A DNA stretch of 41,789 nt, taken from contig JAAFIG010000041.1 of the NCBI GenBank assembly GCA_013298595.1, forward strand, positions 1 through 41,789, read 5' to 3'. The translations under genes and the position numbers were made by a program. The stretch comes from Deinococcales bacterium (GTDB lineage Bacteria; Deinococcota; Deinococci; Deinococcales; JAAFIG01). Below are positions 16,081 through 24,953 of the stretch, piece by piece (within the stretch, counting starts at the first letter, position 1; each line of letters starts with the position of its first letter). The notes beneath the pieces are model-generated. The model saw only the letters and a list, made by a program, of their open reading frames with translations, was not told the origin of the DNA and did no database searches.

Positions 16081-18099
16081 TTAGGCTACTGGTAACTCGA
16101 GAATAAACGTGCTGCCTCGCCCGATGGTGCTACTGGCACGAACCTGCCCATTCATTCGCTGCATTAATTCCCGAACAATCGCTAAGCCAAGTCCTGCACC
16201 TCCTGTGGCTCGAGCACGGGCAGGGTCGGCGCGGTAAAATGGTTCAAAGATACGGGCTAAATCTTCGGGTTCGATACCCATACCAGTATCTTCGATGGTG
16301 ATTTCAATAAAATCCACTCTGGCTCGAGCAGCGACTCGTACTACGCCGCCTTCAGGTGTGTACCGAATGGCATTCATCACCAAATTTCGCAGCACTTGCT
16401 CGAGTCTTTCACGGTCAGCTCGGAGTGGTAAAATTCGGGCGGGTACATCGTTCAAAAGCACCACACTGCTGTCTTTGGCTAATGGTGTTAAACTTTCCAA
16501 TAATTGCTTGGTAACATCGGGTAAAGAAACCACGGTCATATTCAAAGCCAGTTGCTCAAGGTCGGCTCGAGCTAACGCAAATAAATCTTCGACCAAGTGT
16601 TCTAAGCGCTGTACTTCGTTGAGTAAAACATGTGGTTGTACAGTTTCGCCACGTAAATCAGCGCTTTCTAAACGTGCTCGAAGTATGGCAATTGGTGTGC
16701 GAAGTTCATGCGAGGCATTGGCTGTTAGCCCACGTTTTGCCTCAAGAATACTTTCGACATTTTGTTTCTCGAGCCGTAATGCGCCAACAGTGCCTTCTAA
16801 ACGTGTTGCCATAGCATTAAAGGTTTGTGATAAACGGGCTACTTCATCATCGCCTTCGGACTGCACTCGAGTGCTTAAACGCCCTGCTTCGAGGGCTTGA
16901 ACACCCTGTAATAACGTATCCAGAGGACGTGTTAAACGTAAACTCACAGCGTAACCAAGAAAACCTAAGCCCAGAAAAAACGGTAAAAAAGATTGCGATA
17001 ATGTATCCAAAGCATTACTAAAATCCGAACCAATTTGGGCAGCAATATCTCCTGGAGCACTCGAGTTTTGCACACTCTGAATTACTCCAAGTACCACATT
17101 TGGCACACTAGGATCCTGAGAAATAGCAGGGCAACCCGCAATCACTTCGTTTGCGACAATCACAGCTCGACAACGACCATTAGCAGCGGTGCTAAGAATT
17201 TCTTGCCACGGCTCGAGTTCTGGGGTGTTTAACATATCACCACTCGAGAAACGTTCAAAACGATTGGAATCTAAAACCTTGCCAGTGGCATCTATCAGCA
17301 ATGCAACACGCTGAGCATCACCGATAGGTTCTGTGCCTTCGATTAAGGCTAAACGCCGTGAATCAAAACCACCTTCTAAAAAAGTAAATAAGCGTTTTAA
17401 TTGTTTTTCGTCGTAACCACTGCTTAACGCGCCCTGAAAGGCTTTGGCTAAATCTGTGGCACTGCTGAGTGCCTCGGAGGTTAAACGAGCACTTGGGTCG
17501 CGTAACAAGGTTAAAAACCCAGGCAAAATTGCCACGACAGTAGCTGCAAAGACCCCACCAAACAATGCCAGCGCAGTTAAGCGCCAACGCAGAATGCGCC
17601 GCCCCTCGAGCCAGACTTCACGAATGGCATAAACAAAACTAAAGCGCAGCAGGGTTATCCATAGAATGGTTTCAAACGAAACTCGGGCAGGTTCAGGGGC
17701 AATAATGGCTTGTAAGGCAAAAAAAGTTCTGGTGGGTGGTAAAAACGTGGCAAAAACAACATTGGCAATACCAAAACCTAAACTCAGTAAGACCCCAAAA
17801 CTGAGCACGCGCCAAACCCGCCACCACCATGCCTCATCCAGTTTTGATAAACGCAACACTGCCCAAAACCACAAAGCATGTTCGCTGAGTAATGCCCATA
17901 ATTCAGCCCAAGGGGCAATCACACCCGCTCGAGTTAAAAGTACTGCCACACCACGCAACAACAAAGACAACAACAATGTTTCGGCTAATGCCACCCAAAA
18001 TGATCTTGAGTACGCTGCCCAATACGGAATTCTTGGCTTAGGTCGTTCCGAAGCCAGAAAAACCCGCCAACGTTCACTCGAGGCATCCATAGCAATCAC
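16081..18099 (-). CDS. Membrane sensor histidine kinase
   Basis: The 672-residue kinase has a large N-terminal membrane part with about five hydrophobic helices (residues ~35-200), an extracytoplasmic domain (~200-365), another helix (SFLPFFLGLGFLGYAV), HAMP (~383-435), and HisKA with phospho-His ~463 in NASHELRTP. The HATPase domain follows, with NLVMNAIRYTPEGG, EDTGMGIEPED and GGAGLGLAIVREL. The extra N-terminal helices are unlike the usual two-helix layout. It starts with GTG overlapping the TGA of the response regulator by 4 bases, so the two are translationally coupled. The signal is unknown. Confidence 0.92.
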   Translation of the reverse strand: MIAMDASSERWRVFLASERPKPRIPYWAAYSRSFWVALAETLLLSLLLRGVAVLLTRAGVIAPWAELWALLSEHALWFWAVLRLSKLDEAWWWRVWRVLSFGVLLSLGFGIANVVFATFLPPTRTFFALQAIIAPEPARVSFETILWITLLRFSFVYAIREVWLEGRRILRWRLTALALFGGVFAATVVAILPGFLTLLRDPSARLTSEALSSATDLAKAFQGALSSGYDEKQLKRLFTFLEGGFDSRRLALIEGTEPIGDAQRVALLIDATGKVLDSNRFERFSSGDMLNTPELEPWQEILSTAANGRCRAVIVANEVIAGCPAISQDPSVPNVVLGVIQSVQNSSAPGDIAAQIGSDFSNALDTLSQSFLPFFLGLGFLGYAVSLRLTRPLDTLLQGVQALEAGRLSTRVQSEGDDEVARLSQTFNAMATRLEGTVGALRLEKQNVESILEAKRGLTANASHELRTPIAILRARLESADLRGETVQPHVLLNEVQRLEHLVEDLFALARADLEQLALNMTVVSLPDVTKQLLESLTPLAKDSSVVLLNDVPARILPLRADRERLEQVLRNLVMNAIRYTPEGGVVRVAARARVDFIEITIEDTGMGIEPEDLARIFEPFYRADPARARATGGAGLGLAIVRELMQRMNGQVRASSTIGRGSTFILELPVA

Positions 18100-18791
18100 A
18101 AATCAGCATCGAAGCGATATCCAACGCCCCAAACACTAATCACCCGTTCGCCCTGATCGGCGAGTTTGCGGCGTAAACGCACCACAGTGGTATCTACCAC
18201 GCGGTCAGAACCATCGTACTCTGCGCCCCAAATCCGTTCTAACAAATAATCTCGAGTAAATGTGCGCCCAGGATGACGGGCTAACATCAGTAACAACTCA
18301 TACTCTCGAGGTGTTAAATCCGTGAGTTTTTCACCAATACGTACCGCCCGAGCATTGCTATCGAGTTCAAAACGCCCAAAACGCAAGATTGCCACACGGC
18401 TTTCTTCTTCAATAATTTTTGCACGGCGCAGCATTGCTCGAACTCGAGCCAGAAATTCACGCAAAGAAAATGGTTTAACAATGTAATCGTCTGCGCCAAC
18501 TTCAAAACCAAGCACCCGATCTGTTTCCTCGGCTCGAGCTGTCAGCATTAAAATCGGCACAGTGGCAGTGGTTGCCCCACTTGAACGCCGCAAACGCCGT
18601 GCCACTTCAAGACCATCTAAACCAGGTAACATCAAATCAAGAATCAGCAAATCATAGGCTTCTAAACCAGCTCGTTCCAATGCCCGAGCACCATTGCCCT
18701 CGAGCACCACAGTATGCCCTTCGGAACGCAAATGCTCCGCAATAATATTGCCTAATTCAGCTTCATCTTCAACCACCAAGAGCTTTGCCAC
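18096..18791 (-). CDS. OmpR/PhoB-family response regulator
   Basis: The 231-residue protein has a receiver domain (VVEDE, phospho-acceptor Asp52 in LILDLMLPG, ILMLTA, Lys in DDYIVKPF) and a C-terminal winged helix (LTPREYELLLMLARHPGRTFTRDYLLE, VVDTTVVRLRRKL, VWGVGYRF). It is the partner of the kinase that follows with a 4-base overlap. The start is GTG, six bases after TAAACT, so the operon is probably leaderless. Targets are unknown; the two genes are not next to an obvious regulated operon. Confidence 0.94.
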   Translation of the reverse strand: MAKLLVVEDEAELGNIIAEHLRSEGHTVVLEGNGARALERAGLEAYDLLILDLMLPGLDGLEVARRLRRSSGATTATVPILMLTARAEETDRVLGFEVGADDYIVKPFSLREFLARVRAMLRRAKIIEEESRVAILRFGRFELDSNARAVRIGEKLTDLTPREYELLLMLARHPGRTFTRDYLLERIWGAEYDGSDRVVDTTVVRLRRKLADQGERVISVWGVGYRFDADL

Positions 18792-18797
18792 ACCAGC

Positions 18798-18803
18798 AGT
18801 TTA
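18798..18803 (-). promoter_or_regulatory. -10 hexamer TAAACT of the two-component operon
   Basis: TAAACT on the minus strand ends 6 bases before the GTG start of the response regulator. Confidence 0.45.
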
Positions 18804-18846
18804 GCAGATGGGGCTTCTTTAGCGAGAAATCAAAGGTTTTTTGTGC

Positions 18847-19338
18847 TTACCTCGAGAAATCCCAAGACACCAGTTTGCCATTCTTATACGGCATCACCCC
18901 AGAAAAAACCCTTGGGTCAGCATCAAAAACCAGTGGCAAAAAATGCTTATCGCCCTCCCAAAGCGGATAATCGCCTGCCAGTAACTTGGCAATTTCGACC
19001 CACTCGAGTGTTCCTTCGGCATTTTCAAAAGAAATATTACCCGTAAAACCACGTGCCACAAAAATAAAACCAAACCAATCCTGACCAGCTTTACCAAAAC
19101 CAGACCAATTAATTGTACCGCGCAACGTGACTTGCTCAAGTGTCACCCCTGCTTCCTCGAGAAATTCGCGGCGAAAACCAGCCATAACATCCTCAAACAT
19201 CTCGAGCTTACCGCCTAAGCCGTTGTACTTGCCAAGATGATCGTCGGAATCGCGTTTATGCCGATGCACCAATAAAACTTTTTGATTATCTTCGGAAATG
19301 AGGTAACCAAGCGTTGCGAGAATCGGTGTGTAGGGCAT
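18847..19338 (-). CDS. Nudix hydrolase (MutT-like)
   Basis: The 163-residue protein has an intact Nudix box at residues 43-65 (G then KLEMF, E, seven residues, REFLEEAG). The order of motifs, with VLLVHRHKR before the box and INWSGFGKAGQDWFGFIFVA after it, resembles 8-oxo-dGTP diphosphatases. It would clean damaged nucleotides from the pool, but other nucleoside diphosphate substrates are possible. Its first base overlaps the last base of the PIN toxin stop, so it seems to be the third gene of the antitoxin-toxin operon. Confidence 0.9.
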   Translation of the reverse strand: MPYTPILATLGYLISEDNQKVLLVHRHKRDSDDHLGKYNGLGGKLEMFEDVMAGFRREFLEEAGVTLEQVTLRGTINWSGFGKAGQDWFGFIFVARGFTGNISFENAEGTLEWVEIAKLLAGDYPLWEGDKHFLPLVFDADPRVFSGVMPYKNGKLVSWDFSR

Positions 19339-19760
19339 TATAGTTGCTCTTTCTTAAGTATCTGTAAAAAGGATTCTGGTGTTAGCACTTGAATATTCTG
19401 TAATGGCAACTCAAGAATTCCTTGAATATCACGACTGATTAGATAATCAGCTTCACCATTTTGTGCAATTGCAATTAAAAAATCATCCTTTGGATCAGTT
19501 GAATTCGTAGTATTACGGTTCTCGAAAACTCGAGAACCCTGTAGCCAAATTTGACGAATTAATGCACCAATTTCAGCACGACGTAACCGAGGTTTAAGGC
19601 GAATATATTGCACTACGTCTTTTAGCTCGAGAATTAATTCTGTACTATAAAGGAGAGTGAATTCTTGATTGTGCCAAGCCTGAATAATTAAGCCACAAAT
19701 ACCGTTTCGTTTAAGTAAAGCGCTGATAAAAATATTTGTATCTAATACTACACGTATCAT
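19338..19760 (-). CDS. PIN-domain toxin (putative ribonuclease)
   Basis: The 140-residue protein has the PIN fold acidic residues: Asp7 in VVLDTNIFISAL, Glu in TELILEL, and Asp residues in DPKDDFLIAIA, followed by ADYLISRD. It matches the COG1569 type of putative toxin, thought to be a Mg-dependent RNase. Its start overlaps the antitoxin stop by 4 bases (ATGA), and its stop overlaps the Nudix gene by 1 base. The VapBC-like gene order, antitoxin first, is kept. Activity is not shown. Confidence 0.88.
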   Translation of the reverse strand: MIRVVLDTNIFISALLKRNGICGLIIQAWHNQEFTLLYSTELILELKDVVQYIRLKPRLRRAEIGALIRQIWLQGSRVFENRNTTNSTDPKDDFLIAIAQNGEADYLISRDIQGILELPLQNIQVLTPESFLQILKKEQL

Positions 19761-19990
19761 TTTTTACGGTTTGCTCTTATTGCCTTTTGTGCTTCGAGTG
19801 CTAAAGCATCAGCTTGACTTTCGGTCAAATCATCATTGAGACCATTGTCAGACAGGATTAAATCCCAATCCTTATCTTGTTGACTCAGCAGATCAAGCGC
19901 ACGATCTACAACTTCGGCTCGAGATAATTGATATTTCCGTTCCAAGTATTGAACATTTTGGATACCATGTTCTGTGAGTTCAATGGTCAT
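19757..19990 (-). CDS. Antitoxin partner of the PIN toxin
   Basis: The 77-residue acidic protein has a short strand (TIELTEHG) and two helices (VQYLERKYQLSRAEVVDRALDLL) that fit a ribbon-helix-helix DNA-binding domain, then a polar tail that could wrap the toxin. It overlaps the PIN toxin gene by 4 bases. Its promoter TTGCCT-17-TACACT lies right upstream, with the -10 six bases from the ATG. As in other toxin-antitoxin operons it probably represses its own promoter, though I see no clear inverted repeat there. Confidence 0.72.
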   Translation of the reverse strand: MTIELTEHGIQNVQYLERKYQLSRAEVVDRALDLLSQQDKDWDLILSDNGLNDDLTESQADALALEAQKAIRANRKK

Positions 19991-19996
19991 AACAAA

Positions 19997-20025
19997 AGTG
20001 TAGCACCATCATTAGCGCAAGGCAA
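19997..20025 (-). promoter_or_regulatory. Promoter of the antitoxin-toxin-Nudix operon
   Basis: On the minus strand, -35 TTGCCT (20020-20025) and -10 TACACT (19997-20002) are 17 bp apart. The -10 ends 6 bases before the ATG, so the message is probably leaderless. It sits in the 36-base gap after the small upstream gene. Confidence 0.6.
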
Positions 20026-20026
20026 T

Positions 20027-20242
20027 TCACAAGTAAGGCTTAGAATCCAATTCTTGCCACTCGGAACGGTACTCTCCCCAATCCATAAACACATAAAACG
20101 CTGTCATAGCTGCAAAATAACTCGGAGCTTCAACAGTCCAAATTAACTCGCCATCTGGTTCTACTCTACCTCGAGCTTCTGTGTTCGTCACAGGAAAAAA
20201 GCTGAGTCCGCCATCGGCTGCACGCCATAACTCATGAAGCAT
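20027..20242 (-). CDS. Small hypothetical protein coupled to the AI-2E permease gene
   Basis: The 71-residue protein (MLHELWRAADGGLSFFPVTN at the start) follows the permease stop by one base, so translation is likely coupled. It is rich in aromatic residues and acidic near the C-terminus, with no membrane segment and no Cys. I do not recognise its family. The frame is open further upstream inside the permease gene, but the ATG at 20242 gives a compact start. It carries two CTCGAG copies or fewer and is otherwise like its neighbours in base use. Confidence 0.6.
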   Translation of the reverse strand: MLHELWRAADGGLSFFPVTNTEARGRVEPDGELIWTVEAPSYFAAMTAFYVFMDWGEYRSEWQELDSKPYL

Positions 20243-20243
20243 A

Positions 20244-21371
20244 TTAGCTTTGTTCCTCGAGAACTTCGCCACGCAAAATTTTTGCCACATCCTCATCGGA
20301 AACAGGTTTAGAACCAATAGCTGTTAAGTACAATTCTTCGTAAACGGCTTTGCAAATTATTAAAAAAGGTACCGCTAAAAATGCGCCAATTACCCCAAAT
20401 AATCCAGAGAAAATCAGTACACCCACAAGCAAACTAGCGGGGTGCAAACTCACACCTCGAGACATGACAATGGGCGATAAGACATTAAAAATAATTTGCT
20501 GCATGGCAAAAACCACAATACCAACCCAAAGTGCATTGCTTGGGTTTGGCGATAAACTCGAGAGAATAGGGGGGAGCAAACCAAATAAAGAACCAATTAC
20601 GGGAATGATATTGGTCACGCCTGCAATCACAGCCCAAAGCAGAATATTGCCGCTGTTGATGCCAAATAAGGCAAGGATAGTTAAGCCAATCCCAACTGCT
20701 AAACCCATGGCAAAGGAAAGTAAAAATGTGGCAAGTAGCCATGCCGAAAGTTGCTTACCAATACGGGCGATGGCTTTAGAAACTTCATCGCGGTAATGGT
20801 TGGGAATGGCAGCTAATGCGCCTTTGACCAGTGGTTCTGGCGAGATTAAGACAGTAAAACCTACCAATAACAGTAAAACACCTAGCAATGCACCATTAAG
20901 TAAATTGCTGGTTGCCCCAAAAGCTGAAAGTAATGTACTTGGTACAGCCGATAAAACACCTTGCAATTGCTTGGCAATATCGCCGCTGGCAAGCGAATCC
21001 GAAACGCTCTTGAAAAGTGGGCTACTGGCAGTGGTACTGACCAACCAAGTTTGGACATTCTGGGCAATTCCAGGAATACTCGAGATCAATGTGGTGAGTT
21101 GTGTAATCAAAGCTGGAATTAATGCGCCTACCAAGCCAACTGTGCCACCAAGTAAGACAAATAAAATTAGGGCTGCACCAAGTCCTCGAGGAATTTTATG
21201 ACGACTGAGCCATAACACAGTGGGGTTTAAACCCGCTGCGATAATCAGTGCTAATGTAATTAGTAACAGCACTTGCGAAAGAGTTTGCACTGCATTCCAA
21301 AGCAGTATTGTGCCAAGCACAATCAATGCCGCAGGAACTAAGTTCACCACTCGAGTTGCACGAATTTCCAT
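20244..21371 (-). CDS. AI-2E family transporter (PerM/TqsA-like)
   Basis: The protein (~375 residues) has about eight membrane helices with the AI-2E family layout: two N-terminal helices (LVPAALIVLG, VLLLITLALIIAAGL), the LWLSRHKIPRG loop, a long soluble stretch (~80-190), and a C-terminal bundle with VIAGVTNIIPVIGSLFG and VGVLIFSGLFGVIGAFLAVPF. Members export autoinducer-2 or act as Na+/H+ antiporters; which applies is not visible. Two in-frame ATGs exist (21380, 21371). I use 21371 because TACGAT lies 7 bases before it and overlaps the first one. Confidence 0.9.
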   Translation of the reverse strand: MEIRATRVVNLVPAALIVLGTILLWNAVQTLSQVLLLITLALIIAAGLNPTVLWLSRHKIPRGLGAALILFVLLGGTVGLVGALIPALITQLTTLISSIPGIAQNVQTWLVSTTASSPLFKSVSDSLASGDIAKQLQGVLSAVPSTLLSAFGATSNLLNGALLGVLLLLVGFTVLISPEPLVKGALAAIPNHYRDEVSKAIARIGKQLSAWLLATFLLSFAMGLAVGIGLTILALFGINSGNILLWAVIAGVTNIIPVIGSLFGLLPPILSSLSPNPSNALWVGIVVFAMQQIIFNVLSPIVMSRGVSLHPASLLVGVLIFSGLFGVIGAFLAVPFLIICKAVYEELYLTAIGSKPVSDEDVAKILRGEVLEEQS

Positions 21372-21378
21372 GGAAGAC

Positions 21379-21384
21379 ATCGTA
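21379..21384 (-). promoter_or_regulatory. -10 hexamer TACGAT of the AI-2E gene
   Basis: TACGAT on the minus strand ends 7 bases before the ATG at 21371. Confidence 0.35.
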
Positions 21385-21488
21385 CCAGTTATTTGGAAAA
21401 TGAAGTTTTTTACACTGACCTCATAAACATTACTTTGCTTTCATAGCCTACATGCTGTTTGGGTCTACACTCAGGCTCGAGGTTAAAC

Positions 21489-23012
21489 ATGGCAAATCCA
21501 CCACTTGAAGTGATGGTCTATACTCGCTTGGCGTTCGGCGCTCGCCCAGGCGAACTCGAGGCATTTAGAGCATTGGGTAAATCGCCTAAGGAGCAACTAA
21601 AAGCTTGGTTAGATATGCAACTCGAGCCAAGTAAAATAGATGACTCGGCTTGTGATGCAAGGCTCGAGGGTTTAAAAACTTTGCAAAAATCACACAAGCA
21701 GCTTTGGGCAGAACACCTTCGTGATGTGCCAGAAAAAGACCCAAATCGGTATGAGATTATGGTGCAACCAGCCAACGAAACACGGCTGGCGATGTTAGCC
21801 AGAGGTGTTTGGAGTAAACGTCAGTTACTCGAGGTGCTCACTGATTTTTGGCATAATCATTTTAATATTGCACCATTTCGTGGTGAACACATTGCTGCTT
21901 TATTTGTCAGTTTCGACCGTGATGTCATTCGTAAACACGCATTTGGTAATTTCCGAGCTTTACTTGGTGCAGTGGCAACCCATCCGTGCATGTTGTATTA
22001 CCTTGATAACACCTCAAATCAACGAGCTGGTCCGAATGAAAACTTTGCTCGAGAATTATTTGAACTCCATACACTTGGTGCAGAAAATTACTTTGGTGTC
22101 AAACGCCAACGTGATGTTCCAGGTTTTGCGGCTGGTACACCCACTGGGTATGTAGATGATGATGTTTACGAAGCGACGCGGTGTTTTACAGGCTGGCGAG
22201 TTGCTGACGATAAAGACACACCAAATTTAGGTGATACTGGCGAATTTACTTTTTATCCAGCTTGGCATGACCGTTTCCAAAAAACCGTACTTGGACAATT
22301 CTTACCACCAGACCAAGCCCCAATGAAAGATGGACAAATGGTGCTTGATACACTGGCTTACCACCCAGGCACAGCCCGTTATATCTGCCGTAAACTTTGC
22401 CGTCGTCTGATTGCAGATACACCACCCGAAGGTTTGGTTAACCGCATGGCGAAGATTTTTCTCGAGCAACAAAAAGCGCCAGATCAACTGAAAAAAGTGA
22501 TTCGTGCTATCGCTGAATCGGATGAATTCCAAAAAATCTGGGGCGAAAAAATTAAACGTCCACTCGAGCGTTACATCAGCACCGTCCGAGCATTAGAGAC
22601 CGAATTTAAACTCGAGTCAGAGCGTCAATGGACAGTTGATTGGTTAGGGCAACTCCCATTCAATCATCCAATGCCAGATGGTTACCCCGACACTCGAGAT
22701 CATTGGATGTCGAGTACCAGTTTGTTACGTTATTGGGGCACAGCCAATGGTTTAGCCCATAATTGGGATGAAAGTTATCGTTCGCCAATTCTGAAAACCA
22801 ACGATACGCGGCGTATTCCTAACGAAATTGCAGCTTTTTGGTTTAACCGAATCCTCGGCAGGCAACCCAGTGCTAACCTGAGAAATGCTGTCTTAGATAA
22901 ACTCCGCGATGGACAAGACCCAAGCAAACCAATGCCCGACGATGCGCTCGAATGGCGATTAACCGAAAGTATTGGTTTGATTGTCATGAGTCCAGAATTT
23001 CTCGAGCGGTGA
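21489..23012 (+). CDS. DUF1800 family protein
   Basis: The 507-residue protein matches DUF1800: YTRLAFGARPGELEAF, KRQLLEVLTDFWHNHFNI, FDRDVIRKHAFGNFRALL, HPCMLYYLDN, NENFARELFELHTLG, TRCFTGWRV, and a C-terminal MPDGYPDTRDHWMS. Its function is not established. DUF1800 genes are commonly followed by a DUF1501 gene, as here, and the pair is linked to cell-surface or exported functions. There is no clear signal peptide on this partner. The start ATG at 21489 follows CTCGAGG, which may serve as a weak ribosome site. The gap to the DUF1501 gene is 75 bases. Confidence 0.92.
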   Translation: MANPPLEVMVYTRLAFGARPGELEAFRALGKSPKEQLKAWLDMQLEPSKIDDSACDARLEGLKTLQKSHKQLWAEHLRDVPEKDPNRYEIMVQPANETRLAMLARGVWSKRQLLEVLTDFWHNHFNIAPFRGEHIAALFVSFDRDVIRKHAFGNFRALLGAVATHPCMLYYLDNTSNQRAGPNENFARELFELHTLGAENYFGVKRQRDVPGFAAGTPTGYVDDDVYEATRCFTGWRVADDKDTPNLGDTGEFTFYPAWHDRFQKTVLGQFLPPDQAPMKDGQMVLDTLAYHPGTARYICRKLCRRLIADTPPEGLVNRMAKIFLEQQKAPDQLKKVIRAIAESDEFQKIWGEKIKRPLERYISTVRALETEFKLESERQWTVDWLGQLPFNHPMPDGYPDTRDHWMSSTSLLRYWGTANGLAHNWDESYRSPILKTNDTRRIPNEIAAFWFNRILGRQPSANLRNAVLDKLRDGQDPSKPMPDDALEWRLTESIGLIVMSPEFLER

Positions 23013-23023
23013 AGATAGCAAAG

Positions 23024-23037
23024 CGAGGCACGCCTCG
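23024..23037. repeat. Short palindrome with AGGCACGCCT core
   Basis: CGAGGC-AC-GCCTCG lies between the DUF1800 and DUF1501 genes. The same AGGCACGCCT core is in the hairpin at 33192-33211. No T-run follows closely enough for a strong terminator. Confidence 0.4.
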
Positions 23038-23087
23038 TACCCAATGGCTTTTTCTTTTAACCTTTAGCCTTTTCCAAGGAGTGCTTT

Positions 23088-24311
23088 ATGAATCGTCGAG
23101 ATTTTCTGGTGGGTTGCAGTGCAGCCATTGCTGCGATGGCAGGGAGTCGTTTAACCAATTTGGCATTTGCAGGTGCCAACAATAACGAATGCTTAGTGGT
23201 GGTTTTCTTGCGTGGTGGCTGGGATGCCTTATCGGTCTTATCGCCACTGGATGGTGATGAACGCGGACGCTACTTATTAGCACGTCCTAGCTTGGCTGTA
23301 CCAACCAATATGACCCTTGGTTTAGGCAATGGTTGGGGTTTACATAAAGCCCTCGAGCCACTTTGGGATGTTTACCAAAGCGGAGCATTAGCGATTATGG
23401 CAGGCACTGGTATGCCATTTGATTCGCGTTCGCATTTTGATGCTATGACCAGTATGGAATTAGGTATACCGGGCAAACTGATTGGCAATAGTGGTTGGTT
23501 AGCTCGAGCCATTAACAGTGCACCAAACCCAAGTATCCCAGTCAAACTGGCGGCTAGTATTGCCGCTGGAGATAACATTCCAGGCAGTCTACGAGGAGAT
23601 CTAACGGCTTTGTCAATTCCTAAACTCGAGGAATTTAGGCTTGCAGACGAAGCAGATTACCGTAAAGAATTATCGCGTAACCTCGAGCGTTTATACCAAG
23701 GCGATACTTTCTTACATAAAGCAGGTCGTAATACACTAAATGCTTTACAAATTGTCTCGAGTATCACACCACCAAAAACATCCGAAGGTTACCCAGATTC
23801 TGGTATTGGTGCTAACTTGGCTTCGGTGGCAACGATGCTGCGAGCAGGACTTGGTTTACGCAGTGCCGCTGTGGATTTTGGTGGTTGGGATACCCACGAA
23901 TATCAAGGTGGCGAAGGCAAAGGCTATTTTGCCGATCATCTGACCGAACTTGCCACAGCTTTACGGGCTTTTTATAACGATCTCGAGCGTAGCAACTTAC
24001 ATAAGAATGTGACCACGATTGTCTTATCCGAATTTGGTCGTCGGGTACAAGAGAATGCCAGTTACGGTACAGACCACGGACATGGCAGCACCATGTTGGT
24101 CATGGGTGGCAGTGTGAAAGGCAAAAAAATGTACGGACAAACCCCAAGCCTGCACCCAGATGCACTCTACGACCGAGCCGACCTAGGCGTGAGCACCGAT
24201 TACCGCAGCATTATTGCTGAAATTCTCGAGAGCCGATTCCAACATAGACGTATTGGTGAAGTCTTCCCAGAATTTAAGAACACAGGCAAACTCGGCTTTA
24301 TGCAAGCCTAA
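23088..24311 (+). CDS. DUF1501 family protein with Tat signal
   Basis: The 407-residue protein begins MNRRDFLVGCSAAIAAMAGS, a twin-arginine signal, so it is exported folded. The rest matches DUF1501, an alkaline-phosphatase/sulfatase-like fold: VVVFLRGGWDALS, SRSHFDAMTSME, GGWDTHEYQGG, VLSEFGRRVQENASYGTDHGHG. The His and Asp residues of these motifs suggest a metal site, but activity is unproven. An AAGGAG ribosome site precedes the ATG. It is the second gene after DUF1800, and its stop overlaps the convergent 184-residue gene by 4 bases. Confidence 0.92.
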   Translation: MNRRDFLVGCSAAIAAMAGSRLTNLAFAGANNNECLVVVFLRGGWDALSVLSPLDGDERGRYLLARPSLAVPTNMTLGLGNGWGLHKALEPLWDVYQSGALAIMAGTGMPFDSRSHFDAMTSMELGIPGKLIGNSGWLARAINSAPNPSIPVKLAASIAAGDNIPGSLRGDLTALSIPKLEEFRLADEADYRKELSRNLERLYQGDTFLHKAGRNTLNALQIVSSITPPKTSEGYPDSGIGANLASVATMLRAGLGLRSAAVDFGGWDTHEYQGGEGKGYFADHLTELATALRAFYNDLERSNLHKNVTTIVLSEFGRRVQENASYGTDHGHGSTMLVMGGSVKGKKMYGQTPSLHPDALYDRADLGVSTDYRSIIAEILESRFQHRRIGEVFPEFKNTGKLGFMQA

Positions 24312-24862
24312 TGTGGGCGCAACTTCTCCCATTTTGCTTGTTCTCGAGGTTCTAAAGTAATTCCCAGTAAACGCATAAATGCCTCGAGATCATCATGAAG
24401 TAAACGCGGTAAGGCCAGAACCTCTGCAAGCGAAATAATTGAACTTTGATCCTCGAGATTGGCTTGATCGTCGGTCTCGAGGACAGTAATTTGTACCCCA
24501 GCCTCGAGTTTCTGAATACCAATTGTGCTGTCACGTTCGCCAAGTAACAACACCGCTTCGTGTTGCCCACGCCAACGATGATACAAATGATTACTGCTAC
24601 CCAGTGTACTTGTACCGAGCACCTTAGAAAAAATTCCACTGCGACCAGTACTCACCCAAGTGGCTAATTCGCTCAGTGGCTCGAGACCGAAACGCAATGG
24701 ATTACTACACGATAAATTCAGTGGTTCAGCTAAGCCAATCTCGAGTTCGAGTTGTCCGTGCATTTGCCAAACATCGGCTAAGCGCTGCAAACTGCTATCT
24801 CGAGTGAGGATTCGCAATTTGGATTCACTGATTTCGCTAGGAATAAAACGCACACCGACCAT
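24308..24862 (-). CDS. Hypothetical protein, 184 residues
   Basis: I do not recognise this family. The protein has no signal peptide or membrane helix, is acidic, and has a HRWRGQHEAVLLLGERDST stretch followed by a Leu/Glu-rich C-terminus (SLAEVLALPRLLHDDLEAFM). The frame is open 50 codons further up, but the ATG at 24862 is 7 bases after a perfect TATAAT. The longer version would overlap the ABC ATPase gene. It is divergent from the ABC transporter with a 91-base gap, so it may be regulated with it. Eight CTCGAG copies fall within it. Confidence 0.7.
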   Translation of the reverse strand: MVGVRFIPSEISESKLRILTRDSSLQRLADVWQMHGQLELEIGLAEPLNLSCSNPLRFGLEPLSELATWVSTGRSGIFSKVLGTSTLGSSNHLYHRWRGQHEAVLLLGERDSTIGIQKLEAGVQITVLETDDQANLEDQSSIISLAEVLALPRLLHDDLEAFMRLLGITLEPREQAKWEKLRPH

Positions 24863-24869
24863 GCTTTGT

Positions 24870-24875
24870 ATTATA
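24870..24875 (-). promoter_or_regulatory. -10 hexamer TATAAT of the 184-residue gene
   Basis: A perfect TATAAT on the minus strand, 7 bases before the ATG; TTGTAC lies 15 bp further up. Confidence 0.5.
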
Positions 24876-24942
24876 AGCAAATAGTAACTTGTACAACACG
24901 ACCAAATTCCAAATCGGAACGAATTGCACTCCGACCACGTAA

Positions 24943-24948
24943 TAGAAT
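24943..24948 (+). promoter_or_regulatory. -10 hexamer TAGAAT of the ABC transporter operon
   Basis: TAGAAT ends 5 bases before the ATG at 24954 and no ribosome site is present. Confidence 0.4.
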
Positions 24949-24953
24949 CTACT

